A stretch of DNA of 64,000 nucleotides from CAZQEZ01 sp964592475 (GTDB lineage Bacteria; Bacteroidota; Bacteroidia; Cytophagales; Cyclobacteriaceae), in assembly GCA_964592475.1 (NCBI GenBank), contig CAZQEZ010000004.1, positions 1 through 64,000 of the forward strand, in the 5' to 3' direction. Below the pieces are notes generated by a model. It ran no database searches and was not told the origin of the DNA. It saw nothing but the letters and a program-made list of their open reading frames with translations. Shown piece by piece: positions 17,784-27,061 of this stretch (within the stretch, counting starts at the first letter, position 1; each line of letters starts with the position of its first letter). The position numbers and the translations under genes were made by a program.

Positions 17784-19151
17784 ATGAATAGAAGATTTAA
17801 GCTTTTGATTACCATTACCTTAACTCTTTTCTTTTATTTCGAAGTAGCTATATCATCTTCAGGCATTTACAATGAAGAAGGTGGAAAATATGCGGATTCT
17901 CGAATCTTTAAAAGACGAGTTACAAATGAGCTTTCTTCATTGCCACAATTACAAATTTTAGATAAGAATATACAAAATTTTATTGACAAATGGGGTGTAG
18001 CTGGTGCCACAGTTGCTATCATGAAAGAAGATAAGTTGGTATATGCCAAAGGGTTTGGTTATGCTGACAAAGAAAATCAAGAGCTAGTACAACCGGAGCA
18101 TCTGTTTAGAATTGCAAGTGTATCTAAATTAGTAACTGCTGTAGCCATTATGAAACTGGTAGAAGAAGGTTCTTTAAATTTGGATGATCTGGTGTTTGGC
18201 CGCAACGGAATACTAAATGATTCTATCTACAGCGACATAAGAGACAAAAAAGCAAAAAAAATAACTGTTCGACATCTTCTAGAGCATTCGGCAGGCTGGA
18301 CTACACGAGGTGGCGACCCGATGTTTAATCCGTTAGGCATTGCCCACAGGCTCGATGTAAATCCACCGGCTTCTATTCCGCAAATTATAAGTCATGAATT
18401 GAAATATAAAAGAATTTATTATCATCCTGGAAGCAGAAGCTATTATAGTAATTTTGGTTTTGTGGTGCTTGGGGAGGTGATCAGAAAAATAACTCATCAG
18501 ACTTATGAGAAATTTGTAAAAAATGAGATTTTAGCGCCCCTTGGCATAGATAAAATGGCTATTGGTCTTAATTTATCGGAAGAAAGCAAACAGGAAGAAG
18601 TTAAATATTATGACAAGCCCAATGCACCATCGCGATTATCTTGTTATGGTACTGGACAAATGGTGCCAAGAACTTATGGCGGCACTAATATACAAGCATT
18701 AAGTTCTGCCGGTGGTTGGATCGCGTCCTCAATTGATCTTATGCGTTTACTAGCTGGAATTAATGATTTTCCTTACAGGCCTGACTTTTTAAGCGCGGAA
18801 TCAATTGCCACACTTACTACACCTAGAGAACAGCACCTTAGTACCCTGGGTTGGCGCGATGCCGATCCAAATGGTAACTGGTATCGTACCGGTACCTTGG
18901 CCGGTAGCTCGGCTATTCTCATGCGCCGTGCAGATAATATTAGTTTTGTAATGATTACTAACAGCAGTACATGGAGAGGTTCTAATTTTAGTAAAGATAT
19001 GAAGTACATGCTTAATGGTGCTATAAATCAGGTAGTTGATTGGCCAAGGCATGATTTATTTGAGTATCAGTTCCCAAATCTAACGCCGATACCACCTGCC
19101 TGGTGGATTACCGAAAAAACAAATACTCAATTTACATTAAGTCGGAATTAA
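17784..19151 (+). CDS. Secreted serine hydrolase (class C beta-lactamase-like family)
   Basis: 455 residues with an N-terminal signal sequence (about 1-25). The beta-lactamase/DD-peptidase fold motifs are SVSK at 112-115 (nucleophile Ser112 and general-base Lys) and 'YYSNFGF' (the Y-x-N motif). A late 'RTGTLAGSSAIL' segment occupies the place of the K/H-T-G strand. 'VRHLLEHSAGW' is characteristic of this Pfam Beta-lactamase group. Substrate could be peptidoglycan peptides, D-amino acid peptides or esters and is not predictable. It acts in the periplasm or outside. Its 3' end overlaps the convergent TPR-PD40 gene by 20 bp. Confidence 0.92.
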   Translation: MNRRFKLLITITLTLFFYFEVAISSSGIYNEEGGKYADSRIFKRRVTNELSSLPQLQILDKNIQNFIDKWGVAGATVAIMKEDKLVYAKGFGYADKENQELVQPEHLFRIASVSKLVTAVAIMKLVEEGSLNLDDLVFGRNGILNDSIYSDIRDKKAKKITVRHLLEHSAGWTTRGGDPMFNPLGIAHRLDVNPPASIPQIISHELKYKRIYYHPGSRSYYSNFGFVVLGEVIRKITHQTYEKFVKNEILAPLGIDKMAIGLNLSEESKQEEVKYYDKPNAPSRLSCYGTGQMVPRTYGGTNIQALSSAGGWIASSIDLMRLLAGINDFPYRPDFLSAESIATLTTPREQHLSTLGWRDADPNGNWYRTGTLAGSSAILMRRADNISFVMITNSSTWRGSNFSKDMKYMLNGAINQVVDWPRHDLFEYQFPNLTPIPPAWWITEKTNTQFTLSRN

Positions 19152-20628
19152 CATTTATCCTACGATTTATTAGTGATAAGTCCACCGTATGGAATGGTAT
19201 TTTACGGCTATTGCCATTATAGCTGATTTTAATATCATATTTGCCGCCGGGCACTAATTTAATTACTTGTTGGTGTACCGCATTTGCAAAACTATTTCTT
19301 AAGTGACCATTTTCGTAAACATCGATTTGTGCAGAGGAATTTTCAGGAATATCAATGATTACAGGTACATATTGAAGCTGAAAATAATAAATATCATCAC
19401 CGCCTTCACCGGGTCTATTGGAAGAAAAATACCCTTCCAAATTATTAGCATCTATTGCTAAACCAAAATCATCGTAAGCAGTATTTAAAGGATATCCGGG
19501 ATTGACCGGTTGTTCAATCACATTTTCTTTATCAATTTTACAGCTAAAAATATCTAATCCTCCAATGCCAATTTTGCCATTGGAAGAAAAATATAATATG
19601 GAATCCTGATGTAAATAGGGGAATAGTTCATTTCCGGATGTATTTATTTCATCACCAAAATTTCGGGGTATACTCCAGGCTCCATTCACCTTCTCACTGT
19701 AATATAGATCAGTACCACCTATTCCACCAGCCATGTCAGAAGCGAAAATTAAGAAGTCGCCTTTTTGATTAATTGCCGGGTGTCCAACAGAAAAATTATT
19801 TTCATTGTGAGGAAAAGAAATAATACGATTAAACTCATCATCGGCTACATCAGAAAAATATATTTGTAAAGTTTTGGCACCTTGCTTATCTACCATGGCA
19901 TTATTGGAAGTATAAACTGCCTCATTTCCTTGGTTATAAAACGCCACAGGTCCTACATGTAGTTGATTGTCGTTAAAAATTTTCCACCTTTGAGGATAAC
20001 GCATGTATTTGTTATTAAGCTTTTCCGCGAAATATAATTCAGAAAATGCTTTCCCGGTCCAACTATCAATTTTTCTCACAACAGAGAATTTATCTTTATT
20101 CGACATGAACAACAATCCGTTATTCAACATAACAGGACACATTTCATCGGCTGGAGTATTTATATTCAAGCGATCTACTTCTACCTTGTCACCATGCTGC
20201 TGCAAAAATTCTATTTGTTTAAATTCCCTTTCAAATACACTAACTTCATAGTTAATACTTGATTTGTATTTTTCTACCCAAATAGCAGCTTTATCGTATT
20301 GCTGCAAGCTAAGGAGAGCCTGAGCATAGTATAAATAATGTTCCGGTTTTATTAAGACCAAGTTTTCGATCATTTTTGGATACCAAATTGCTGCTTCGCC
20401 CGGATTGTTTAATTTACGATAGCTTTCGGCAATTTGCAGTGCTATTTCATCTTTAGGTTCTTTTTGATATATAGATAAATAGAGTTGTACTGCATTGGGG
20501 TAATCAAAATTTTCAAAGTAGCGATCAGCTCTTTTTCTTTTACCATCAAGTTTGGAAAAAATATTATTTTGAGCTAATGTAACTGTACTCAACAATAATA
20601 ATGATAAAATAAATATCGAGTATTTCAT
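19132..20628 (-). CDS. Secreted TPR-PD40 protein of a type IX secretion cassette
   Basis: 498 residues. A signal peptide (ending near 'TLAQ', residue 19) is followed by TPR-like helices (about 25-150) and a PD40/WD40-like beta-propeller part (about 160-400; 'DFLIFASDMAGGIGGTDLYYSEKVNGAWS', 'LYFSSNGKIGIGGLDIFS', 'GYFSSNRPGEGGDDIYYF'). A small beta-sandwich ends the protein. Related proteins of PorP/SprF clusters often carry a C-terminal OmpA domain (PorE-like); this one does not. It is third in the cassette, 2 bp after the PorP/SprF gene. It probably sits in the periplasm as a scaffold for the barrel or cargo. Confidence 0.88.
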   Translation of the reverse strand: MKYSIFILSLLLLSTVTLAQNNIFSKLDGKRKRADRYFENFDYPNAVQLYLSIYQKEPKDEIALQIAESYRKLNNPGEAAIWYPKMIENLVLIKPEHYLYYAQALLSLQQYDKAAIWVEKYKSSINYEVSVFEREFKQIEFLQQHGDKVEVDRLNINTPADEMCPVMLNNGLLFMSNKDKFSVVRKIDSWTGKAFSELYFAEKLNNKYMRYPQRWKIFNDNQLHVGPVAFYNQGNEAVYTSNNAMVDKQGAKTLQIYFSDVADDEFNRIISFPHNENNFSVGHPAINQKGDFLIFASDMAGGIGGTDLYYSEKVNGAWSIPRNFGDEINTSGNELFPYLHQDSILYFSSNGKIGIGGLDIFSCKIDKENVIEQPVNPGYPLNTAYDDFGLAIDANNLEGYFSSNRPGEGGDDIYYFQLQYVPVIIDIPENSSAQIDVYENGHLRNSFANAVHQQVIKLVPGGKYDIKISYNGNSRKIPFHTVDLSLINRRINVNSDLM

Positions 20629-20630
20629 AA

Positions 20631-21548
20631 CTAAAAATATCGAGGCGAAACCACTTTTTTAGGATTAACAGAAAATAAATAATTAAGGGCAAATTCGTGG
20701 GATGCAACTTGTAAATATTCACTGTTGTTTAGACCAAAATCATATGAGTATCCTACTCTTAATTGATTAGCCAACTGTAAATCTAGAATGAGAGCCATGG
20801 TATTGATAGATTTATAAGAGGCACCTACCCAAATAACTTCATCAATTAACAAATTGGCATTAATATCATAGCGTAGTGGCTCGCCCTGTCTGATTTGTAG
20901 AAGCCCATTGGGTTTTAATTTTAGATGAGGACTTAAGTTCATAACAAAACCACCGGTTGCAAAATAATGTCTAAAATCTCTTTCTACCCTATTGCCAGTA
21001 TTTTGCTGTTCTATAGTGTGATCCAAAAGCTGAGGTGCCGAAAATCCCAAATATCCTTTTTTACCTGAGTAATAAATACCAGTACCAAAGCTGGGCAAGA
21101 AACCTCTTATATCAGAATTAAGTACCCCATCATCCTGATGTTTTATGTCTAAAATATTAAGTGCGCTTTTATAGTTTATAAATCCTCCTTGAAGCCCTAA
21201 GGAAAGATTGCCATTACCTACAGGAATTTTATAAGCATATACTAAGTAAGCACCCAATTGGTCGGTTACTCCGGCTTTGTCACGTATTATATTCATACCT
21301 AAACCCACTCTCTCTGAATTGAGTGGGCTATGAATAGAAAAAGTTTGTGTTTGTGGTGAAGCTTCTACAGCTTGGAAGTTACCCCGATGAAAAGCTGAAA
21401 CAGAAAGAGCCTCATGGCTCCCCGCGTAGGCAGGGTTAAGCACAAGACCATTGAACATGTATTGCGAAAATATAGTATACCGCTGTGCTAATACGGTATT
21501 TATATTAGCCAATAACAAAATAACCAATATCGTGCTAAGCCTTTTCAT
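20631..21548 (-). CDS. PorP/SprF-family type IX secretion outer membrane protein
   Basis: 305 residues with a signal peptide (ending near 'VLAQ'). The family opening is clear: 'RYTIFSQYMFNGLVLNPAYAGSHEALSVSAFHR'. It is followed by amphipathic beta strands ending 'LRVGYSYDFGLNNS' and 'HEFALNYLFS', which indicate an outer membrane barrel. In Flavobacterium, SprF-like proteins are needed to secrete and anchor the neighbouring protein that carries a type B C-terminal domain. That arrangement is seen here: the cargo gene is immediately upstream (5 bp) and the TPR-PD40 gene immediately downstream (2 bp). Confidence 0.95.
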   Translation of the reverse strand: MKRLSTILVILLLANINTVLAQRYTIFSQYMFNGLVLNPAYAGSHEALSVSAFHRGNFQAVEASPQTQTFSIHSPLNSERVGLGMNIIRDKAGVTDQLGAYLVYAYKIPVGNGNLSLGLQGGFINYKSALNILDIKHQDDGVLNSDIRGFLPSFGTGIYYSGKKGYLGFSAPQLLDHTIEQQNTGNRVERDFRHYFATGGFVMNLSPHLKLKPNGLLQIRQGEPLRYDINANLLIDEVIWVGASYKSINTMALILDLQLANQLRVGYSYDFGLNNSEYLQVASHEFALNYLFSVNPKKVVSPRYF

Positions 21549-21553
21549 CCTAA

Positions 21554-24500
21554 TTATTTTTGTACAATTACATAGCCTTTTTCAGTACCGTAATTTGTAA
21601 GCTCCAGTACATAATAGTAGGTGCCATCTTTTACTAAATTTCCCATTGCACCTACTCTACCCTTCTCGCCTTTCCATATATTTTGCTGGTTATCGTAATT
21701 CTCAATCGAAATAATTAATTGGCCATCTCGGTCAAATAGGCTCAAACGGTTATCCGGATACATTTCAATGCCTTCAATAAACCATTCATCATTTCTACCA
21801 TCACCATTGGGTGATATTGCTTTAAAAGCATGCACCTGACCCTCAAATCTCCTAACACTGATATTCACTGCGGCATCAATATCAGCCTTATCTTGCCCAT
21901 CAGATACATTCCATAAAAAGGAGTCTTCACCGGTAAAATCGGCAAAAGGGGTGTAAACTAAATCTGAAAGTGAGAATGGTGAAATAGCCTCGCCAGTACT
22001 CACGGCCTCTCCATTAATTGTTAATTGGCCATTGGCTGGTAATCTATTTATAAAAAAGGTGCGCAACTGATCGTCTTCAATATCTTCATATTTATCTAAA
22101 AAGTATTGAAAATTAAATGTATAATTTTCATTTTGCTTGATTACTATACTGGAGGTGGTGATAATAGGTGGATCATTTACATTTATCACTACCACATTTA
22201 CTTTTGCTTCGGCTCTTTCATTGCCAGCATCCGTAATTTCATAAGTAAAAGTAAGTTGACCAACGAAATTTTTATCAGGAACTAACCTGATTTTTTCATC
22301 GGGGGTAACTTCCATCGAGGCATTATTAATATTTTCTATTTTACTAATTACAAGCCGATCGTTGTCATCATCAGTATCATTAGCCAATACATCAATAATC
22401 ACAGGTGTTTCTTCTAACGTAGAAATATTGTTAACATCATTAGCTACCGGCGCAAAATTGATATTTACCACGGTGATATTTACCCATGCAGGATTATCAG
22501 CATATATTTCTCCATCACTGGCATTCCAACCTATGCTATCCTTGCCATAGTAACCTCGATCGGGAACATAATTTAGCTTATCAAACTGATTTTTATTAAT
22601 TTCCTGGTTTAAAGACACGGATAGGCTATTAATTTGCAGTTTACCATTAGCGGGTAATCGCGTGATTTTAAGTTGTTGTATTGAAGATTCTACATCATCA
22701 AAATTATTCTCAAATATGCTTATACTAAAAGATAACTGACTGTTTTCATTGACCTGTTCATTAAAACTTGTAATTATTGGCTTATCGTTAATTGAGTTAA
22801 CTTTCATTGAAATTTTGTTATCATCAGTCAATTTGCCATCGGTAATGGTATAATTCACTTCAAAAGTACCGAAATAATTCTGCTTGGGTTTATATAATAT
22901 CATGCCTGATTCAATTTCAAATGTACCAACAGCATCATTCTCCTGCACGGATACTATGCTTAAAACATCACCATCTATATCCAGATCGTTAGCAAGTACA
23001 TCTATCAACAGGTTTACATCTTCGTCAGTTTCCAAACCCAGATCTGCTACTGCCTCCGGAGCATCATTTACGTTATCAATTTGAATAAAAACCTTTTTGT
23101 TGTTATTGGCGTATTTCAGTCCATTACTGGCGTTATAAGTAAATTCGTCGTCGCCAAAGTAATCATCTTTAGGTTCATACTGCAAGTATTCAATATCTGC
23201 TAAAACTATTTCCTGATTTAGGCTAACCGCTGTACCTGCCAAAGTCAATTCACCCTGAAGAGGAAGTCCTTTCACTTTTATTTTACTAAGTGGTCTATCA
23301 AGATCGTCGGTATATTTATCAAAAAAGATATCAGCAATAAATGATTTTACATCATCTTCATCCATGGTAACTGATATATTTTCAATTGTAGGGGGATTAG
23401 TATTTTGGATTACTTTTATAAAAACTTTTGCGCTTGAAGTACCTCCATTGCCATCGGTTATATCGTAAGTAATTTCAATATCCCCAATGAATGATTTATT
23501 GGCAGTAAATTCCAACTTATTGGAAACTATCTGAATATTTCCCTTGGAGGAATTGATGCTACTGGTTCCCGTAATGTTCAAATCATCACCATCCGGATCA
23601 GAATCATTAGCCAGTACATCAATTGTTTTATTTACTCCACTCATTAAGGTGATTCCAGTATCATCCATAGCCTGCGGAGGATTATTTAAGGCATCAATGG
23701 TGATATTTACATTAGCTGCATTATTGGCATAAAGCACTCCGTTACTTGCATTCCACTGCCAGCTGTCAGAACCAAAGTAGTTAGTGTTTGGAGTGTATTT
23801 CAATTTACTTAATTGTGAAACAGATACCTCCTGGTTAACATATGCATCGGAGCCATCCAATTGAAGCGTACCATTAGCCGGTAAACTTATTATTTTCACT
23901 TTATTTAACGACTTGGAAGCAGGATCAGTAAATTTTCCTGAAAAGTCTTTAACCTCAAATTGATAATCTTCATCCTCTTTTATATTTAATGAAATATCGG
24001 ATAGTACCGGTGGCTGATCATCTCCCAATATGTAAATAACCAACTTATTTTGAGAGCAGGTTCCATCACAAATTTCATAAGTAAGCGAATCGGATCCAAC
24101 ATAACCATCTTTTGGCCAATACTTAATTTTCTTGCCGTTTACAGCATAAGTACCATTTTTAGGATTTGTTTTCACAGTAACAGAAACGCTGTTATTGCCA
24201 TAATCATTAACAAAAACATCTACTTCTACTTCCTTTTCTTTATTTGTTATGGCTATGTCTCTAGCAGCATTGGGCTGATCAGCCTGATCCACTACTTTAA
24301 ATACTGCCATAGCTTCTAAACATTCTCCTCCGTTTTGGCAAACTTCGTAATAAACTGTATCTGTACCGTTGATTTGAGGTTGATGAAATTTAAGTTGATC
24401 ACCGGAAACAATCTTTGGTGCATCTAGCCAATTAGTATTGGAGGTATAACTTTTAATTTTTATACCGTAATTAGCCGGAAGTCTATCATTATCAAGAATG

Positions 24501-24685
24501 CGAAGTTGAATCGTGTTCTTAGAATTCATCACTGCATAGTCATTAACAACAACCAATTTTTTATTGCCGCTAATTTTGTATTCAGGCTGAGAAGCTCTAA
24601 GTACAGTTAGAAACGTTAGCGAAAGAGTAAAAATAAAGAAGCAAATTCGCCTAACTTGTAAACCTAATATAATAGATACTTTCAT
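21554..24685 (-). CDS. Large secreted repeat adhesin with type IX (type B) C-terminal sorting domain
   Basis: 1043 residues from the ATG at 24685; a longer start at 24709 lies upstream of the likely promoter. A signal sequence (about 1-32) is followed by nine beta-sandwich modules of two kinds. Type A modules contain the 'IDVLANDxDxDGDxL'-like cadherin/VCBS motif, with Ca2+-type acidic runs. Type B modules contain 'LPANGxLxL' and 'YxGxDSFxWNASDGxxYANN'. The order is A-A-B-A-B-A-B-A-B. The last ~90 residues ('AISPNGDGRNDEWFIEG...', '...NLVKDGTYYYVLELTNYG') are the gliding-motility-associated (CHU_C/type B) sorting domain. It is the cargo of the adjacent PorP/SprF protein and probably a surface adhesin. 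Confidence 0.93.
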   Translation of the reverse strand: MKVSIILGLQVRRICFFIFTLSLTFLTVLRASQPEYKISGNKKLVVVNDYAVMNSKNTIQLRILDNDRLPANYGIKIKSYTSNTNWLDAPKIVSGDQLKFHQPQINGTDTVYYEVCQNGGECLEAMAVFKVVDQADQPNAARDIAITNKEKEVEVDVFVNDYGNNSVSVTVKTNPKNGTYAVNGKKIKYWPKDGYVGSDSLTYEICDGTCSQNKLVIYILGDDQPPVLSDISLNIKEDEDYQFEVKDFSGKFTDPASKSLNKVKIISLPANGTLQLDGSDAYVNQEVSVSQLSKLKYTPNTNYFGSDSWQWNASNGVLYANNAANVNITIDALNNPPQAMDDTGITLMSGVNKTIDVLANDSDPDGDDLNITGTSSINSSKGNIQIVSNKLEFTANKSFIGDIEITYDITDGNGGTSSAKVFIKVIQNTNPPTIENISVTMDEDDVKSFIADIFFDKYTDDLDRPLSKIKVKGLPLQGELTLAGTAVSLNQEIVLADIEYLQYEPKDDYFGDDEFTYNASNGLKYANNNKKVFIQIDNVNDAPEAVADLGLETDEDVNLLIDVLANDLDIDGDVLSIVSVQENDAVGTFEIESGMILYKPKQNYFGTFEVNYTITDGKLTDDNKISMKVNSINDKPIITSFNEQVNENSQLSFSISIFENNFDDVESSIQQLKITRLPANGKLQINSLSVSLNQEINKNQFDKLNYVPDRGYYGKDSIGWNASDGEIYADNPAWVNITVVNINFAPVANDVNNISTLEETPVIIDVLANDTDDDNDRLVISKIENINNASMEVTPDEKIRLVPDKNFVGQLTFTYEITDAGNERAEAKVNVVVINVNDPPIITTSSIVIKQNENYTFNFQYFLDKYEDIEDDQLRTFFINRLPANGQLTINGEAVSTGEAISPFSLSDLVYTPFADFTGEDSFLWNVSDGQDKADIDAAVNISVRRFEGQVHAFKAISPNGDGRNDEWFIEGIEMYPDNRLSLFDRDGQLIISIENYDNQQNIWKGEKGRVGAMGNLVKDGTYYYVLELTNYGTEKGYVIVQK

Positions 24686-24696
24686 AATAGTAATAT

Positions 24697-24729
24697 CAAA
24701 TATATGCATTATAAGGCAGAAAAACCAAA
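24697..24729 (-). promoter_or_regulatory. Candidate promoter of the type IX cassette
   Basis: On the minus strand TTTG (24729-24726) and TATATTTG (24704-24697) are separated by 21 bp. The ATG at 24685 follows 11 bp after the -7 element, giving a very short leader. This argues against the in-frame ATG at 24709. Confidence 0.55.
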
Positions 24730-24997
24730 CTTTTTTTGATTTAAAATACTATTTTTTCTTAAAATATCAACATATTAAGAAATAAGCAAATGAGTATTAA
24801 GTAGTTAGACGGTCCAAAAATATTTTAAATAATTGGGGGCCAATACAAACTTTCTACTCATAACCATAAATTTAGATGATTATACAAAATTGCTCAAAAA
24901 AAATGTAGACTATATGGCAAAATGACAATATTTAGAATATTATTTCGAAAAAAATTAAATAATAAGGCGTTTTATTATCAAAATATACAAAAGTTGA

Positions 24998-25005
24998 TAT
25001 ATTTG
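24998..25005 (+). promoter_or_regulatory. Candidate -7 element for the NSS symporter
   Basis: TATATTTG, an exact TAnnTTTG match, 28 bp before the ATG at 25034. The -33 region is not clear. Confidence 0.5.
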
Positions 25006-25033
25006 TGCCTTAAAAAAACTGAACTATCTCAAA

Positions 25034-26428
25034 ATGGGTAATAAAAGAGGTCGATTTTCCGGCAGGTTGGGTTTTGTAGCAGCTGCTGCAGGGTCTGCTG
25101 TAGGATTGGGCAATATATGGCGCTTTCCATATGAAACAGGTGAAAATGGAGGTGCTGCATTTCTGCTAATATATTTAATCTTCACTATCGTGATTGGGCT
25201 ACCGGTAATGCTAGGCGAAATAGCTGTAGGTAGAAAATCACAGATGGATGCCTATGGAAGTTACCGTACCTTAGGCAATAAAAACTGGGGAATAGTAGGT
25301 GCCTTTGGAATAATCTGTGGCATCATGATTCTTTCTTTTTACAATGTGGTAGCCGGATGGGCATTTGGTTATTTTATTCAAATTGTTTTTAATGGCCTGC
25401 TAAGCGAAGGAAAAGGAGATTATGGCAATTATTTTAGTGCTTATGTAGCTGACTTCTGGGACAATTTAATCTTTTCCTTTGTATTTATGGTATTGACATC
25501 ATTTATAGTTATTAGGGGAATAAAAGAAGGAATTGAAACAGCTTCAAAAATTTTAATGCCTTTGCTATTTGTTATACTCATTACCTTAATTGTTTATGCA
25601 CTCACGCTAGACAATGCCATGGAAGGGGTAAAATTTTACCTCTTGCCTGATTTTAGTGAAATTAGTGCTTCTACCATCTACTCAGCACTTGGTCAGGCTT
25701 TCTTTTCCTTGTCATTAGGCATGGGGGCTTTAATCACTTATGGTTCTTATTTAAAAAAGAAAGAAAACCTATTAAAAGCAGCTGCAGTGGTAACCTTTGC
25801 AGACGTTTCGGTTGCTTTTCTGGCGGGCCTTTTAATCTTCCCATTGGTTTTTTCTCAGGGACAGCAACCAACAGCGGGGCCAGGGTTAGTTTTTGTGGCA
25901 TTACCTACCATCTTTGAGCAAATGGGACCTTTGATGGGCCGCTTTGTAGGCGGCAGTTTTTTCTTATTGTTGTGTTTTGCAGCCTTAACTTCTACTATTT
26001 CATTGCTGGAAGTACCGGTGGCTTACCTGGTAGATGAACGAAAGTTGAAAAGGAAAAAAGTGGTATTTGTATTGGCCGCCTTAGTTTTTGTCATTGGATT
26101 ACCTAGCATGTTATCTGCCGGAGCAGTAGACTTGTTCACAAATTTTATGCATTATGAAGGTAAAGACAAGTCATTTTTAGATGTAATAAGTGACTTATTT
26201 AGTGAGGTAGGATTAGTATTTGGTGGCTTTATGCTTACTCTTTTCATCACCTTTAAATGGAAAACCAAAAAACTTACAAAAGAATTATCTGAAGGAAGCA
26301 ATGGTTATTCCAAGTCAATATTAAAGACTTTAATAAATTTTTCCATAACCTTGCTATCTCCCATTTTACTTGGTGTGATTTTTGTGATTACGGTTTTACA
26401 AAAGTTTTTCGGGGTATCTTTATTTTAG
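25034..26428 (+). CDS. Neurotransmitter:sodium symporter family (LeuT-type) transporter
   Basis: A 464-residue inner membrane protein with the NSS hallmark in TM1: 'AAAGSAVGLGNIWRFPYETGENGGAAFLLIYL', including the unwound GLGN and the Na+-site residues. About 11-12 helices follow. 'SLSLGMGALITYGSYL' is the TM6 region typical of prokaryotic NSS. It imports amino acids or related amines with Na+. The exact substrate cannot be read. It is monocistronic: its own -7 element lies upstream and tatA follows after 119 bp. Confidence 0.95.
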   Translation: MGNKRGRFSGRLGFVAAAAGSAVGLGNIWRFPYETGENGGAAFLLIYLIFTIVIGLPVMLGEIAVGRKSQMDAYGSYRTLGNKNWGIVGAFGIICGIMILSFYNVVAGWAFGYFIQIVFNGLLSEGKGDYGNYFSAYVADFWDNLIFSFVFMVLTSFIVIRGIKEGIETASKILMPLLFVILITLIVYALTLDNAMEGVKFYLLPDFSEISASTIYSALGQAFFSLSLGMGALITYGSYLKKKENLLKAAAVVTFADVSVAFLAGLLIFPLVFSQGQQPTAGPGLVFVALPTIFEQMGPLMGRFVGGSFFLLLCFAALTSTISLLEVPVAYLVDERKLKRKKVVFVLAALVFVIGLPSMLSAGAVDLFTNFMHYEGKDKSFLDVISDLFSEVGLVFGGFMLTLFITFKWKTKKLTKELSEGSNGYSKSILKTLINFSITLLSPILLGVIFVITVLQKFFGVSLF

Positions 26429-26547
26429 TTGATTTTTATTGAACTAAAAATAAATTAATACCCTTTTTAGATAAGTGATATATTTTAATTAATTTTATCA
26501 TGTTTTTTAGATAAATAGAATGTTCAACATATAAAAATATTCATAAA

Positions 26548-26748
26548 ATGAATACAATACTTGGTTTTTTTGGAGGATTAGGCGGTTGGGAAGTGCTTCT
26601 CATCTTCTTGGTGATACTTATTTTCTTTGGCGCCAAAAAATTACCTGATTTGGCTAGAGGATTAGGCAAAGGAATTAGAGAGTTTAAAGATGCTACAACT
26701 GGCATTAAGAATGATTTAGAAGAAGGAATTAATTCTGATGCAAAATAA
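26548..26748 (+). CDS. tatA: Sec-independent protein translocase TatA/E
   Basis: 66 residues, typical TatA layout. A short N-terminal transmembrane helix ('GGWEVLLIFLVILIFFGAKKLPDLARGLGKGIREFKD') carries the conserved FGxxKLP hinge, followed by an amphipathic helix and a short acidic tail. TatA polymerises at TatBC to form the pore for folded proteins with twin-arginine signals. No tatB or tatC is nearby, which is common in Bacteroidota. A strong terminator follows. Confidence 0.96.
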   Translation: MNTILGFFGGLGGWEVLLIFLVILIFFGAKKLPDLARGLGKGIREFKDATTGIKNDLEEGINSDAK

Positions 26749-26770
26749 ATTATTGATCTTTTAATTTTTG

Positions 26771-26801
26771 AAGGCCTGAATAAAAAATTCAGGCCTTTTT
26801 T
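26771..26801 (+). terminator. Rho-independent terminator after tatA
   Basis: A perfect 11-bp stem, AAGGCCTGAAT (26771-26781) with ATTCAGGCCTT (26787-26797), a 5-base A loop and a T run. Confidence 0.92.
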
Positions 26802-27061
26802 GCATTACTGTAAAATAGTACCGCCGCTTATTAAAGGTTGGCAAACCTGACCCCCGATTAATATTCTTACCAATACCTATTGCTACTATCTTATTTTAAA
26901 AATTTAAAGATCAATCCTCTTATTTTTAAGACTTACGCTTTTTAAAGTTAAAAACTTAAAAGTTTTTCCCTAAAAAAATAAAGAGAAAGGGAAAAATTGC
27001 ATAAAATGAGATATTATTGCATATAATCATCCGCTTTATTATTTTTTGCTATTTTAGCAGT
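26802..27061. other. Leader region of the AraC gene with an AT palindrome
   Basis: No gene is seen. A perfect palindrome with 8-bp arms, AAAAACTT-AA-AAGTTTTT, lies at 26950-26967, about 95 bp before the AraC start. It could be an operator or only AT-rich chance. Confidence 0.4.

Larger units (their letters stand above)
24686..25033. other. Divergent promoter region (type IX cassette / NSS symporter)
   Basis: 348 bp, very AT-rich, with a -7 element for each divergent unit. No gene is seen. Confidence 0.6.

Noticed and set aside
22362..24319. Plus-strand frames opposite the repeat adhesin
   Set aside because: Shadows produced by the repeated codon pattern of the adhesin.
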